From Acidobacteriaceae bacterium (GTDB taxonomy: Bacteria > Acidobacteriota > Terriglobia > Terriglobales > Acidobacteriaceae): a stretch of 64,000 nt of DNA. The notes beneath the pieces were generated by a model. That model had not been told where the DNA came from, did no database searches, and worked only from the letters and a program-made list of their open reading frames with translations. Each line of letters begins with the position of its first letter. Within the stretch, counting starts at the first letter, position 1. Of the stretch, positions 16,692 to 26,047 are shown one piece after another. The stretch spans positions 1-64,000 of the forward strand of contig DAHVZT010000054.1 in the NCBI GenBank assembly GCA_027323885.1, written 5' to 3'. Made by a program: the position numbers and the translations under genes.

Positions 16692-18161
16692 ATGACGCAA
16701 AGAGTGTTCTTCAAGCTGCTGAGTGCAATGGTTCTGGTCTTGCTCGTGGCGGCGGGAATCCTCGACCTCTCTCAGCAGCACATGCTGCAGTCGTATTTGC
16801 AGGCGCAGATCGCCCATGGCCTGCATGATCCTGCGCAATTGCTCGCGATTCGAAACACATTGTCTGTTGTTCGCCGCAGCCTGTTGTGGGCTACGCTGCT
16901 GGGGCTTGTCCTGGCGAGCCTGGTGGCGGCGCTGCTTGCTCACGGCGTGGCTCGCCGCCTGGCGCGCATTGTGGAGTTCGCTCACCGTCTTGCCGCAGGC
17001 GATTTTGGCGCGCGCATTCATGAGAGGGCGGGAGATGAAATCGCCGCCGTGGCCAACGCCCTAGACGCTACCGCCGTGCGTGTCGAAGTCGTTTTCCGCG
17101 CGCTGGAGGATAGCCGGAAGGAAATGGAAACCGTGCTCGACAGCATGGAGGAGGCCGTGATTGCAGTGGACTCGCAAAGCCGCATTCACTGGACGAACAA
17201 AGTGATGGAGCGGCTCGCCGGAGGCGCCATCCAGCCGGGGAATGCGCTGGTGCAGACGGTGCGCGACCCTGATCTTCTGAACTGCGTGGGCCAGGCGCTG
17301 CGTCAGCGCACCACCGCCAAAGCAAGAGCGCGCGCAGTAGTTCCAGGACGCATCTTCGAAGTGAGCGCCGCTCCCATGCTGGGGGGCAGCGCGGTCGTCG
17401 TCCTGCACGACATCACCGAGATCGATCGCGTGGAGAGGACCCGCCGCGACTTCATCGCGAACATCTCGCATGAGCTGCGTACTCCGCTGACGTCAATTTC
17501 CGGCTATGCGGAGACGATGCTGGAGCAACATTCTGGAGCCCCGTCTCAGGACCGGGAATTTCTCTCCATCATCTGCCGCAATGCAGCGCGGATGAATCGA
17601 CTTACGGAAGACCTCCTTGCGCTGGCCCGCATCGAGTCCGGGGAGTACAAGCTGAAGTTGAGGCCGACAGACGCCGACGCACTGATTGACGAGGCGGCTG
17701 CTGTGCTGACAGGTTCTCTGATGGACCGGAATTTTGTGCTGGAAAGAGGTGAGCCCGTCCGCGCCATGGTTATCGCGGACTCCGACGCCATCCTGCAGGT
17801 CCTTTCCAATCTGCTGGAAAACGCAGTGAAATATGGCGGGAATCGCGTGGTTGCCGGCGCGCGGCGAGTTCACGGAGCAGTCGAGTTTTTTGTGAAGGAC
17901 TTTGGCGCCGGCATCCCGTCCGAGCACCTTGGTCGAATCTTCGAACGTTTTTATCGCGTCGATAAAGGGCGCTCGCTGGAATCGGGCGGTACGGGGCTGG
18001 GCCTATCGATCGTTAAGCACATTATCCTGGCGCACGGCGGCACGGTTCGCGCAGAAAGCGAATTGAACCGGGGCAGCACGTTCTTCTTTACGCTGCCGCT
18101 CGCGCCAGAGAATCCTTCGAGCGACGAGACGGACGCACTCAAGGATCATCAGGAGGTCTGA
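16692..18161 (+). CDS. PhoR-like sensor histidine kinase
   Basis: The 489-residue kinase starts at ATG 16692 with two membrane helices (about residues 7-24 and 60-82). A HAMP segment (LARIVEFAHRLAAGDF), a PAS-like domain around VLDSMEEAVIAVD, a HisKA box SHELRTPLTSISGY containing the phospho-His, and HATPase motifs NLLENAVKYGGN, DFGAGIP and GGTGLGLSIV follow. The small periplasmic loop is as in PhoR. It forms an operon with the upstream response regulator and overlaps the tail of the convergent nucleotidyltransferase gene by 13 bp. Confidence 0.88.
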   Translation: MTQRVFFKLLSAMVLVLLVAAGILDLSQQHMLQSYLQAQIAHGLHDPAQLLAIRNTLSVVRRSLLWATLLGLVLASLVAALLAHGVARRLARIVEFAHRLAAGDFGARIHERAGDEIAAVANALDATAVRVEVVFRALEDSRKEMETVLDSMEEAVIAVDSQSRIHWTNKVMERLAGGAIQPGNALVQTVRDPDLLNCVGQALRQRTTAKARARAVVPGRIFEVSAAPMLGGSAVVVLHDITEIDRVERTRRDFIANISHELRTPLTSISGYAETMLEQHSGAPSQDREFLSIICRNAARMNRLTEDLLALARIESGEYKLKLRPTDADALIDEAAAVLTGSLMDRNFVLERGEPVRAMVIADSDAILQVLSNLLENAVKYGGNRVVAGARRVHGAVEFFVKDFGAGIPSEHLGRIFERFYRVDKGRSLESGGTGLGLSIVKHIILAHGGTVRAESELNRGSTFFFTLPLAPENPSSDETDALKDHQEV

Positions 18162-18772
18162 TCGCCTTTCAGCAAGTCTTCCGGATGGTCCAGGTCCCAC
18201 TCTCCTTCAGGAAAATCGATCGGATACGTGCTTTCGCTGTGGCGCAAAATTGCTCGCGCACCATGATCGCCTGTCAGCGTCAGCATTGCGGGAAACATTC
18301 GGCGCGGCAACACAACCGGAACACCGTCGCGCCCCCCATAGCGCGACACAATCGGCAGTTCGGGCGAAACAACGTGGGCCGCCAGCAGCTTCCGCAAATG
18401 CTCCGCCGAAAGTGCGGGTTGATCGCAAACCATCACCAGCGCTCCGGAGCACACAGCGCAGGCTTCCATCGCCGCGCGCACTCCGGTGCGCAGAGAACTG
18501 GCCATCCCTTCCTCCCACTCTGAATTGAGCAGCACTTTGCAGCGGCCGAGTTGAACATTGCGCTCAATTTCTTCCGCGTGCGCGCCAAGGATCACAAAAA
18601 CAGGCTCAGCGCCTGCCTCCAAGGCCAGCCGCACGGCACGTTCAAGCAATTTTTCTTGTTGCGCGCCGTGCAGCGTCAAAAGTTGCTTTGGCTGACCCAG
18701 CCTCCGGGACGCGCCTGCCGCGAGTACGATGGCTGGGGTCGGGTGCTCGTCAGCGGATCCCGGATTCGGCAT
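18149..18772 (-). CDS. MobA-like NTP transferase (MocA-type molybdenum cofactor nucleotidyltransferase)
   Basis: The 207-residue protein has the nucleotide-binding signature LAAGASRRLGQPKQLL, then EWEEGMASSLRTGV, ALVMVCDQP and GDHGARAIL, as in MocA/MobA-like cytidylyl- or guanylyl-transferases. Members add CMP or GMP to molybdopterin. It overlaps the upstream xdhC-like gene by 23 bp and is probably translationally coupled to it. Together they would prepare the cofactor for a molybdo-hydroxylase, but no xanthine dehydrogenase or CO dehydrogenase subunits lie in this window. Confidence 0.82.
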   Translation of the reverse strand: MPNPGSADEHPTPAIVLAAGASRRLGQPKQLLTLHGAQQEKLLERAVRLALEAGAEPVFVILGAHAEEIERNVQLGRCKVLLNSEWEEGMASSLRTGVRAAMEACAVCSGALVMVCDQPALSAEHLRKLLAAHVVSPELPIVSRYGGRDGVPVVLPRRMFPAMLTLTGDHGARAILRHSESTYPIDFPEGEWDLDHPEDLLKGDQTS

Positions 18773-19994
18773 GAGACGGGCTCACAGCATCCGAAAGAAA
18801 TTCGTCCGCAGGTTGGTCCAGCGGGCATTGCGTCGGAACATAGGGCCGCTCAGGAGCGGCGCTCATGTCAATGGCAGGCGTCGAGCGCAATGCGATTGGC
18901 TTGCGGTGCATCACAGATTGAATCTCAGCCATGATCGAAAGAGCGACTGCCTGCGGGCTGTCGCCGCCCAGGTCCAGACCGATGGGCGCATGAACGCGGC
19001 TCAGGCACTGCTCGGGCGTCCAATTCAATGCCTCTGCTACTTCCTTCAGCAGGAGCTGACTGCGATGACGCGCACCGAGGAGACCTACATACGATAATTC
19101 GAGCGGCAGCAACCGCTCCAGCAGATTGCGATCCTGCTCAAAGCTGTGGGTCAGGATTGCGATCGCGTCCTCCGCGGTCAAATGCAGATCATTGAAGTTG
19201 CTGATATCCCGGCGAAGCGCCAGCACCTGGTCGGCCTGCGGGAAGCGGCCCGCCTGCGCCAGCCACGCCCGCCCATCCGCTACCGCAACACGCCAGCCCA
19301 GAAGGTGCGCCATCTGCACCAGCGGATGTACGTCATCTCCTGCTCCGAAAATCACCAGGCGCGGGGGCGGAAGGATTGCTTCGACGTAGATGTTACGTAG
19401 CTCGCCGTTCAGACGGGCAGAGATCAACTCGGTTTTCGTGGAACTGGTTGCCAGGTGGATGAGCAGTTCTTTCGTAGCGGCATCGCAATTCCTGCTTACA
19501 AATACCGGCTCGGAGAGGCTGCGATTTTCAGGGATATTTCTGTCCAAAATTACCCTGGCAAGGTTCTGGCCCGCACTCGCGCCGCTGGGCAGCAGAGTCA
19601 CCGCGCTGAAAGCAGCGCCCTTTTCGGCGGCTTCGAGCGCGGTGAGCAGGGCCTGTGCTTCAGGAAGAGCTACCGGCTCCAACAGCAGGTCAAGCACGCC
19701 GCCGCAGCCCAGACCATAGGGCATCTCGCGGATCTCCTCCGGAGCGTCCTGATCGTACATCGTGGAATACCGTTCGAGCGCCGCGCCATGCCGGGTGATC
19801 CAGGACGCCTTGCGCGCCACCTCACCCTCCAGACATCCTCCGCTGATGGAGCCTGCATAGGACGTGGGCTGAATGTACATCCGCGCGCCCGGCCGGCGAT
19901 AGGAGGAGCCTTGGACACTGATGAGCGTGGCCAGCACTGCGGACGCGTCCTCACCCTTGCGCCACAACCCCAGAATTTCTCTACGCTCTGCCAT
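18750..19994 (-). CDS. XdhC/CoxI family molybdoenzyme maturation factor
   Basis: The 414-residue protein contains the XdhC_CoxI N-terminal motif GSSYRRPGARMYI and SISGGCLEGEVARKA. A Rossmann-like C-terminal XdhC domain carries FGAGDDVHPLVQMAHLLGW, DGRAWLAQ and SYVGLLGARHR, and PIGLDLGGDSPQ. XdhC binds the molybdenum cofactor, promotes its sulfuration and inserts it into xanthine dehydrogenase-type enzymes. It is the first gene of a two-gene minus-strand operon with the MobA-like gene. The target enzyme must be encoded elsewhere. Confidence 0.87.
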   Translation of the reverse strand: MAERREILGLWRKGEDASAVLATLISVQGSSYRRPGARMYIQPTSYAGSISGGCLEGEVARKASWITRHGAALERYSTMYDQDAPEEIREMPYGLGCGGVLDLLLEPVALPEAQALLTALEAAEKGAAFSAVTLLPSGASAGQNLARVILDRNIPENRSLSEPVFVSRNCDAATKELLIHLATSSTKTELISARLNGELRNIYVEAILPPPRLVIFGAGDDVHPLVQMAHLLGWRVAVADGRAWLAQAGRFPQADQVLALRRDISNFNDLHLTAEDAIAILTHSFEQDRNLLERLLPLELSYVGLLGARHRSQLLLKEVAEALNWTPEQCLSRVHAPIGLDLGGDSPQAVALSIMAEIQSVMHRKPIALRSTPAIDMSAAPERPYVPTQCPLDQPADEFLSDAVSPSHAESGIR

Positions 19995-20117
19995 GCTTGC
20001 AGTCCCTTAGCTCGATCGGAGTTACCAGCGAACAAACTTACAAACTTATGATAAATCTTTGAGCGCAGCAGAAGCGCCGGTATCTTCCGTGGTATGCAGG
20101 ATTAAAATAGAAGCTAT

Positions 20118-20990
20118 ATGGGAAATACTGTCAAGACCGCGTTTTTGCTTACTTTGCTCACTCTGTTGTTGATCTGGATTGGTGGTCACTTTGAGGGCCG
20201 CAATGGGCTGATCTTTGGATTCCTTCTTGCTGCCGGTATGAACTTCTTCACTTACTTCTATTCCGACAAGCTGGCGTTGAAGATGTATCGCGCGCAGCCT
20301 GTCACACGGGAACAACTGCCGCGCGCCTATGAAGTGGTGGAGCGGATGACGCAGCGCATGGGCCTTCCCATGCCCAAGATGTACATTCTGCCGACGCAAT
20401 CGCCCAATGCTTTTGCGACCGGCCGCAACCCCAAGCACGCCTCTGTCGCCATGACGGAAGGGATTCTGCAGCTACTGAACGACGAAGAGTTGGAAGGCGT
20501 GCTGGCCCATGAGTTGGGCCATGTACAGAACCGGGACATCCTGACCAGCACCATCGCGGCGACATTGGCCGGAGCCATCACGCTGATTGCGCGCATGGGT
20601 TATTGGGCTGCGCTGTTTGGCGGCTATGGCGGCGGCCGCGGAGAACGCAGCGATCGCGGTGGCGGGGGAATCAGCTCACTCCTGATGCTGTTTCTCGCGC
20701 CCGTTGCCGCCATGCTGATCCAGTTCGCCGTCTCACGCTCCAGAGAATATGAGGCCGACGCGACCGGAGCGCGCACCACGGGGAACCCTTACGCACTGGC
20801 GAGCGCGCTGGAAAAGATCGACGCCTATTCAAAACGGATTCCCATGGTCGCCTCTCCGTCCAGCGCGCATTTATTCATCGCGCAGCCTTTGGTGGGCGCC
20901 AGCATGTTCGCCAATCTTTTTTCCACGCATCCTCCCATGGCCAAGCGCATCGAACGTTTAATTGGACGCAAGTCCGTCAGCGGCATTTGA
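20118..20990 (+). CDS. htpX: HtpX-type membrane zinc metalloprotease
   Basis: The 290-residue protein has two N-terminal hydrophobic segments, the catalytic HELGH in VLAHELGHVQNRDI, two further hydrophobic segments after it, and a Glu-containing SREYEADATGA third-ligand region. This order is that of M48B HtpX, which degrades misfolded inner-membrane proteins. A TAAAAT element (20103-20108) lies nine nt before the ATG and no Shine-Dalgarno is obvious, so a very short 5' UTR is possible. Confidence 0.9.
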   Translation: MGNTVKTAFLLTLLTLLLIWIGGHFEGRNGLIFGFLLAAGMNFFTYFYSDKLALKMYRAQPVTREQLPRAYEVVERMTQRMGLPMPKMYILPTQSPNAFATGRNPKHASVAMTEGILQLLNDEELEGVLAHELGHVQNRDILTSTIAATLAGAITLIARMGYWAALFGGYGGGRGERSDRGGGGISSLLMLFLAPVAAMLIQFAVSRSREYEADATGARTTGNPYALASALEKIDAYSKRIPMVASPSSAHLFIAQPLVGASMFANLFSTHPPMAKRIERLIGRKSVSGI

Positions 20991-21058
20991 AACGATCATT
21001 TTTTTCATCGAAGCTGCTAATCCGGAAAGGAAGCCGCTCCGCGGCTGGCACGACACTC

Positions 21059-21568
21059 ATGCGAACTTTCGTCCGCAGCCTGATTTCGATTTGTCTGGCC
21101 GTCTGGATAGGCGGCCTGCTGTTCTTCGCGGCTGTGCTGGCTCCGGTCGCCTTCGGAAGCATCATGCCGATGTTGCCCGACCCGGCGTTCGGCATTCACG
21201 TCGCCGGCACGATGGTGCGAATCGCGCTTTTGCGCCTGCATAGTATCGGCCTTGCATGCGGAGTGGGGCTGCTGATCCTGACCATCATCGAGCGCATCAC
21301 CCGCATGACACACCGCTCCATTGCGCCTCAGCTTTTGCTGCTGGCCGCAATGCTTGGCCTCACCGCGTATTCCCAGTTCTCCATCATTCCTCGTATGGAC
21401 GCGCTGCGTATCCAGGCCGGCACGGAGATCGACAATCCCGCTTCCGCCAGTCCGGAGCGTGCGGGTTTCAATCGCCTGCACAATCTCTCCACCAATCTGG
21501 AAGGATTGGTGCTGGTGTGCGGTCTGGGCTTGATCGTGCTGTACGCACGGCCAGAATCAACCGTGTAA
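21059..21568 (+). CDS. DUF4149-like integral membrane protein
   Basis: The 169-residue protein has four predicted membrane helices and begins RTFVRSLISICLAVWIGGLLFF. That N-terminus, with Trp-Ile-Gly-Gly and a small acidic loop, resembles DUF4149/TMEM205-like proteins of unknown function. A longer frame begins at TTG 20987, overlapping the htpX TGA. ATG 21059 is preferred because the helical core starts there. The gene is probably cotranscribed with htpX. Confidence 0.65.
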   Translation: MRTFVRSLISICLAVWIGGLLFFAAVLAPVAFGSIMPMLPDPAFGIHVAGTMVRIALLRLHSIGLACGVGLLILTIIERITRMTHRSIAPQLLLLAAMLGLTAYSQFSIIPRMDALRIQAGTEIDNPASASPERAGFNRLHNLSTNLEGLVLVCGLGLIVLYARPESTV

Positions 21569-21654
21569 CACACCGGGCACGTATCATCTAGGCTGGTGCA
21601 GGGAACTGGAAATTCCAGCGAAACTGCCAAGCCAATTCTCTCTACAGGACAAGC

Positions 21655-22740
21655 ATGAAGACCGGAATCATCGGCCTGCCACAGGTAGGCAAGACGTCGT
21701 TGTTCAAGATTTTGACCAAGGCCAGGCTGGAAGACCGCGGCTACTCCAACCCGAAGGAAGTTCATCTCGGCGTGGCGCGCGTCCCGGACGATCGCCTGGA
21801 AAAGCTGGCTGCACTTTACCAGCCGAAGAGGACCATCTTCGCTTCGATCGAATACGCGGACGTGGGGGCCATCGGCCAGGAGGCTCTCAAAGAAACGAGC
21901 CTGCTGACCAGCCTGCGCAACGTAGACGCGCTGATCCACGTGCTCCGCGTCTTTGAGGATCCATCGGTCCCCCTCACCTCGCCCATTGACCCCCTCAAGG
22001 AGGTCCAGGAAGTTGAGTTCGATCTGATGCTGAGCGATCTGACTCAGATCGAAAAGCGCATGGAGCGTCTGGAGAAGGATTTGAAGAAGATGCGCTCGCC
22101 GGAACTGGAGGCGGAACACGCCCTGTTGACGCGCGCCAAGCCCCACCTGGAAGCTGAGCAGCCGCTGCGGGCCATGGAAATGACGGCCGAAGAGAAGAAG
22201 CTGATCCGCGGCTACATGTTTCTCAGCCAAAAGCCCGTGCTCTACGTACTGAATATCTCTGAGAGCACCACCCTCGGCGCGGACCTGGAAGCCGCAGTCG
22301 AGAAGTATGGCCTGGTAAAGCTCGCGTCCCGTCCCGGAACTGGGGCCACGGCGATCTGCGGCAAGGTGGAAGCCGAACTGGCGGAAATGCCGGACGAAGA
22401 GGCTGAGGAGTTTCTCTCAAGTTATGGCCTGGTCGAAAGCGGTCTTCGCCGGTTGATCCGGAAAAGCTATGAGTTGCAGGGACTGGTCTCGTTCTTTACT
22501 GTGGGCGAGGACGAATGCCGCGCCTGGACGATTCCCGCCAATTCGCGGGCGCAGCAGGCCGCCGGAGCTATCCACACCGATCTGGAGAAACATTTTATTC
22601 GCGCCGAAACCATCCACTGGGACACCCTGCTGGCGGCCGGGTCGGAGGCTGCTGCCCGCGCCCAGGGAACACTGCGACTGGAAGGCAAAGACTACATCGT
22701 GCAGGACGGGGACGTGATGCACATCCGTCATAGTGGATAG
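21655..22740 (+). CDS. ychF: YchF (Obg-like) nucleotide-binding ATPase
   Basis: The 361-residue protein has the G1 loop GLPQVGKTSLF, a long coiled-coil insertion (about residues 125-170), NxxE in place of NKxD in the base-recognition loop (LNISES), and a C-terminal TGS domain ending RLEGKDYIVQDGDVM. YchF prefers ATP, binds ribosomes and is redox-regulated. The G1 loop has Gln-Val and Lys-Thr-Ser where many homologues read Asn-Val and Lys-Ser-Thr; this still fits a functional P-loop. AGGA lies before ATG 21655. Confidence 0.9.
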   Translation: MKTGIIGLPQVGKTSLFKILTKARLEDRGYSNPKEVHLGVARVPDDRLEKLAALYQPKRTIFASIEYADVGAIGQEALKETSLLTSLRNVDALIHVLRVFEDPSVPLTSPIDPLKEVQEVEFDLMLSDLTQIEKRMERLEKDLKKMRSPELEAEHALLTRAKPHLEAEQPLRAMEMTAEEKKLIRGYMFLSQKPVLYVLNISESTTLGADLEAAVEKYGLVKLASRPGTGATAICGKVEAELAEMPDEEAEEFLSSYGLVESGLRRLIRKSYELQGLVSFFTVGEDECRAWTIPANSRAQQAAGAIHTDLEKHFIRAETIHWDTLLAAGSEAAARAQGTLRLEGKDYIVQDGDVMHIRHSG

Positions 22741-22745
22741 TCGCC

Positions 22746-23495
22746 TTGTTGACTCGATTGCTATGTGCGACCATCGCTCCACCTTTTGGCCTGGTGCTGC
22801 TGCTGGGGCTCGTTGCCGGGCTGGCCGATGTTGCCGGTGGATTGCTGCTGCTGCGCGTGCGTGCCGAACGCTTTCTCCACGGTTTTGTCGCTTTCGGCGC
22901 AGGCTTTCTCATTAGCGTTGCGCTGGTGGAAATGCTGCCGGAGAGTCTGCATGCTTCCCCGGCTTTGGGTCCATTGTGGATCCTGGCCGGGTTCTGCGGC
23001 GTGCATTTCCTTGAGCACACGCTGGTCGCGCACTTTCATTTCGGAGAGGAAACGCACCCTGGCGAATTTCTTCAGAGGTCGACGGCCTACTCGGTCACGT
23101 TCGGCCTGGCCGCGCATACGTTTTTTGACGGGATTGCCATTGCCAGCGGCTTTGCATTCTCCGGAGGGCTTGGATGGCTCATTTTTACAGGCGTGCTGCT
23201 GCATAAGTTGCCGGAAGGCTTTACTGTGGGCAGTGTGATGCTGGCGAGCGGACGCAGTGCTCGCGCCGCTTTTTCCGCGGCATGCGCGCTCGGCGCGGCT
23301 ACAGTGGCAGGCGTCGGCGCCATCCATGCCTTTCCCCATTTGGCCGCGGTCGGCCTGCCGCTTTCCGCTGGAGTAGCTTTCTATGTTTCCGCGACGGACT
23401 TGTTGCCGGAAGTCAACCGGGCCCACGGGACTCGATATCGGCTATTATTCTTCGTTGGCGTAGGATCGTTTTTGCTGGCGCAGCATCTCGTTTAA
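22746..23495 (+). CDS. ZIP-family divalent metal transporter
   Basis: The 249-residue membrane protein has about eight helices. It carries the ZIP signatures HTFFDGIAIASGFAF (helix 4, with His and Asp) and LLHKLPEGFTVGSVML (helix 5, HxxPEG), which form the metal site. There is a His-rich loop (HTLVAHFHFGEETHPG). It probably imports zinc or iron across the inner membrane. No ATG occurs near the N-terminus and TTG 22746 is the first usable start. It lies 5 bp after ychF. Confidence 0.85.
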   Translation: MLTRLLCATIAPPFGLVLLLGLVAGLADVAGGLLLLRVRAERFLHGFVAFGAGFLISVALVEMLPESLHASPALGPLWILAGFCGVHFLEHTLVAHFHFGEETHPGEFLQRSTAYSVTFGLAAHTFFDGIAIASGFAFSGGLGWLIFTGVLLHKLPEGFTVGSVMLASGRSARAAFSAACALGAATVAGVGAIHAFPHLAAVGLPLSAGVAFYVSATDLLPEVNRAHGTRYRLLFFVGVGSFLLAQHLV

Positions 23496-23519
23496 ATGCG
23501 AACAGGAAGGCAAGGGAGC

Positions 23520-24308
23520 ATGGAGCCGCGGGGATACGCGCTGGTTACCGGCGCCAGCTACGGGATCGGCGAGGAATTCGCGTGGCAACTTGGGGAACGC
23601 GGCTGGTCCCTAGTGCTGGTGGCCCGCTCCCAGGAGCGGCTTGCCAAGCTGCGCGAGGAGGTAATGAACCGGCACGGCCAGGTGGACGTGGTGTGCGCGG
23701 TTCTCGACCTGAGCCGCCCGGGCGCTGCTCTGGAACTGTTCCAGAAAACCCAGCAGGCGAATCTTGAGATCAATTTGCTGGTCAACAACGCTGGTTTCGG
23801 CGCGTTTGGGGAATTTTCCGCCAATCCGCTGGAACGGCAACGGCAGATGATTGACCTGAACGTCGGCGCGCTTGTGGAGTTGTCGCACCTTTATCTGCAG
23901 CCGATGAAGGAGCGGGGAACCGGCGCCATTGTGAATGTAGCCTCCATTGCGGGCTATGTTCCGCTGCCGTACAACGCCGTGTATGGCGCAACCAAAGCCT
24001 TTGTTCTCAGCTTTTCTCACGCGCTGTATCAGGAAGCGCGCCCGTACGGCATTCAGGTTCTGGCCGTAAATCCCGGAAAAACCGAAACCAGGTTCTTCGA
24101 GACTGCCAACATGGACATTTCGAAGGACGGCGGACAAAGGCAGACTGCGGCGCAGGTCGTGAAGGAAGCGCTGTCGGCTTTGGATCGAGGAAAAACTTCG
24201 GTCATTACAGGGTTGGGGAACCGGATGTTGCTGCGCCTGGCTCACTTTATCCCGCGAGCCTGGATTGCGGCGGTCGTCGCGAAAAGGGCGCGCCAATCCA
24301 GGAGATGA
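23520..24308 (+). CDS. Short-chain dehydrogenase/reductase (SDR)
   Basis: The 262-residue classical SDR shows the cofactor motif TGASYGIGEEFA, NNAG, the catalytic Ser in VASIAGYVPLP, and YGATK (YxxxK). It most resembles the DltE/YqjQ-like SDRs; the substrate is unknown. Two starts are possible: ATG 23496, which overlaps the upstream TAA, and ATG 23520 after GGAAGGCAAGGGAG. The second is chosen. It belongs to the ychF-ZIP-SDR run of same-strand genes with minimal gaps. Confidence 0.82.
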   Translation: MEPRGYALVTGASYGIGEEFAWQLGERGWSLVLVARSQERLAKLREEVMNRHGQVDVVCAVLDLSRPGAALELFQKTQQANLEINLLVNNAGFGAFGEFSANPLERQRQMIDLNVGALVELSHLYLQPMKERGTGAIVNVASIAGYVPLPYNAVYGATKAFVLSFSHALYQEARPYGIQVLAVNPGKTETRFFETANMDISKDGGQRQTAAQVVKEALSALDRGKTSVITGLGNRMLLRLAHFIPRAWIAAVVAKRARQSRR

Positions 24309-24507
24309 TCCCGTGGGGTTACACCTTGTATAAGGATTGGACAGAATTCTGCATCAAACACCGGGCATCTGTTCCGGTAAGTGCCGCGAATCCAGCTAGT
24401 TACCGCTGCGCTTACGATAATGCTTGACTTAGGCATCACAAAGGCGCGAAATAGCATCAATCGTTCTGTGGCCGAATTGTGCGAGAAGATAGTCGAGAAG
24501 ACAATCT

Positions 24508-24864
24508 GTGATCTTAGTCGTTGACGACAATCCAGTGCAGGCGCTGACGCGAACTGCGATCCTCTCTCGCGCCGGGCATGCCGTTTCCGCCGTGTATTCA
24601 GCAGAGGATGCATTCCATGCACTGGACTCGGATCAGGCCCACAAAATTGGCCTGGTGATTACCGATCACATCATGCCAGGCGAGTCGGGCTCGCATTTTA
24701 TCCAGCTTTTATGGCAGCGGCGACCGGGGCTGAAGGTTCTGGTCCTAAGCGGGTTGGCTGAGGCCGAGGCCGAATATGAAGGGCTGGACATCACCTTCCG
24801 GGCCAAGCCCATCATGCCGGAAGAACTGATCTCCCTGGTGAAGGATCTTTGCTGCGAAGCCTGA
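24508..24864 (+). CDS. Single-domain response regulator (receiver only)
   Basis: The 118-residue protein is a bare CheY-like receiver: VDDN at the N-terminus, phospho-acceptor Asp in LVITDHIMPGESG, and conserved Lys in FRAKPIMPEEL. There is no output domain. It starts at GTG 24508. The 199 bp upstream contain a TTGACT (24424-24429) that may be part of a promoter and otherwise nothing recognised. No partner kinase is adjacent. Confidence 0.8.
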   Translation: MILVVDDNPVQALTRTAILSRAGHAVSAVYSAEDAFHALDSDQAHKIGLVITDHIMPGESGSHFIQLLWQRRPGLKVLVLSGLAEAEAEYEGLDITFRAKPIMPEELISLVKDLCCEA

Positions 24865-24933
24865 CCTCCGCAGCGGGCGTGCAAGGCCCGTTCACGATCC
24901 ATTCGCAATCGGGCCTGGTTTTGGCGAACCCAT

Positions 24934-25806
24934 CTATTTCGGCCAGATTGGGCTGGCCTGTTTGACGTCCCAGATCGGGCCGCCGTCGAAAAGTGGACCC
25001 CGCAGCCGCACGAACGCAGGCGCTCGTCCTTCGACAACCCACACACGGACATCTTTGGGCTGCTTGCCGACAACTGGCGCAATCGCACCTTCAATTCCTG
25101 GTATTTCGGTCCTTATGACGTAGCGGACCGCCTCATGACGAGCGCCACCCACGGAGAACGTATCCGTGCCATGCGGCTCCAGGGAGAATTGCACGATCTT
25201 CGGCTTAGGTGTAGCGGCTAAATAGGACACTTTCGTTTGTGAAACGTTTGGATTCAGGTTGGTCAGCAAAGTGAGCACCATCCCATTGGACAGGTCCTCT
25301 GGAAGCTCCATGTGGTAGGTTTTCGAGCCGGTCTCCGGGCTGCCTTTCCCATGATCGAAAGTCCGGACGGTCACCTGACCTTTGGGAACATTGATCAGGA
25401 CATCCATAGGGTGCAGGTATTGCGGCCCCTTTTGCAGATGGTGATCGCTGATCAGCTTGAACTTTCCATCTTCGGAAAACACAGTCGTGTCATCGTCGAT
25501 CGAGCCATCCTTAAAGCGAAACACTAAGCTGGAAGTGACGATATTCCCACGGACCGTGATTCTCGAATCTCCCGTTGCGAGCTGCCTTCCGTCTGTGTCG
25601 CGCAACAGGAGAAAGCCATGGCTGGTCCCGACCGGGTGCTCGACCGGGACCAGTTCCGAGTTCAGTGGGCGCGCCGGCCAAAATAGAGCAAAGAACAAGA
25701 GCAAAGCGGAGAAAGCTTGCGTTGCGGTCGATCTACAGCGGAGGCTGCGGAAAAGCCGGGGAAGGCAAGGATAGGTCAACGGCTGGTCGCTGCTCGAGAC
25801 ATTCAC
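24934..25806 (-). CDS. Secreted protein of unknown function (290 aa)
   Basis: The open frame continues to 26223, but its first 139 codons have no export signal and look non-coding. GTG 25806 has AGGA eight nt upstream and yields a basic N-region, then a hydrophobic stretch (FSALLLFFALFWPARP), as in a signal peptide. The mature part is rich in beta-strand patterns and contains VRVWVVEGRAPAFVRLRGPL near the C-terminus. It resembles no enzyme family I can name. The gene is divergent from rimP and convergent with the receiver gene. Confidence 0.6.
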   Translation of the reverse strand: MNVSSSDQPLTYPCLPRLFRSLRCRSTATQAFSALLLFFALFWPARPLNSELVPVEHPVGTSHGFLLLRDTDGRQLATGDSRITVRGNIVTSSLVFRFKDGSIDDDTTVFSEDGKFKLISDHHLQKGPQYLHPMDVLINVPKGQVTVRTFDHGKGSPETGSKTYHMELPEDLSNGMVLTLLTNLNPNVSQTKVSYLAATPKPKIVQFSLEPHGTDTFSVGGARHEAVRYVIRTEIPGIEGAIAPVVGKQPKDVRVWVVEGRAPAFVRLRGPLFDGGPIWDVKQASPIWPK

Positions 25807-25985
25807 GGTAACATTCCTTAATTGTGCTGGTATATACAACGCGCGGATGCTGCGGAAGAACGCGAGGATCCTGCTTAGCTGTGAAGAGAAGACTGGCTCA
25901 CTGGTTGTATGGCCCGGCATAGGCAGTTTCCGGCAGCGGCGCGGTAGTTTGAAATAGTATGGCGTCCGGCGTATCCTACGATAGA

Positions 25986-26007
25986 TGAGTTTGTCCTGAG
26001 TTTGTCC
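25986..26007. repeat. Tandem 11-bp repeat
   Basis: TGAGTTTGTCC occurs twice in direct succession (25986-25996 and 25997-26007) in the divergent region between the secreted-protein gene and rimP. It lies about 40 bp before a terminator-like hairpin. The rest of this 311-bp region (25807-26117) holds no ORF that I can support. Confidence 0.5.
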
Positions 26008-26047
26008 TGGGCAGCCTATGGCAGAACAGGCCGGGGCGGGAGAAATG

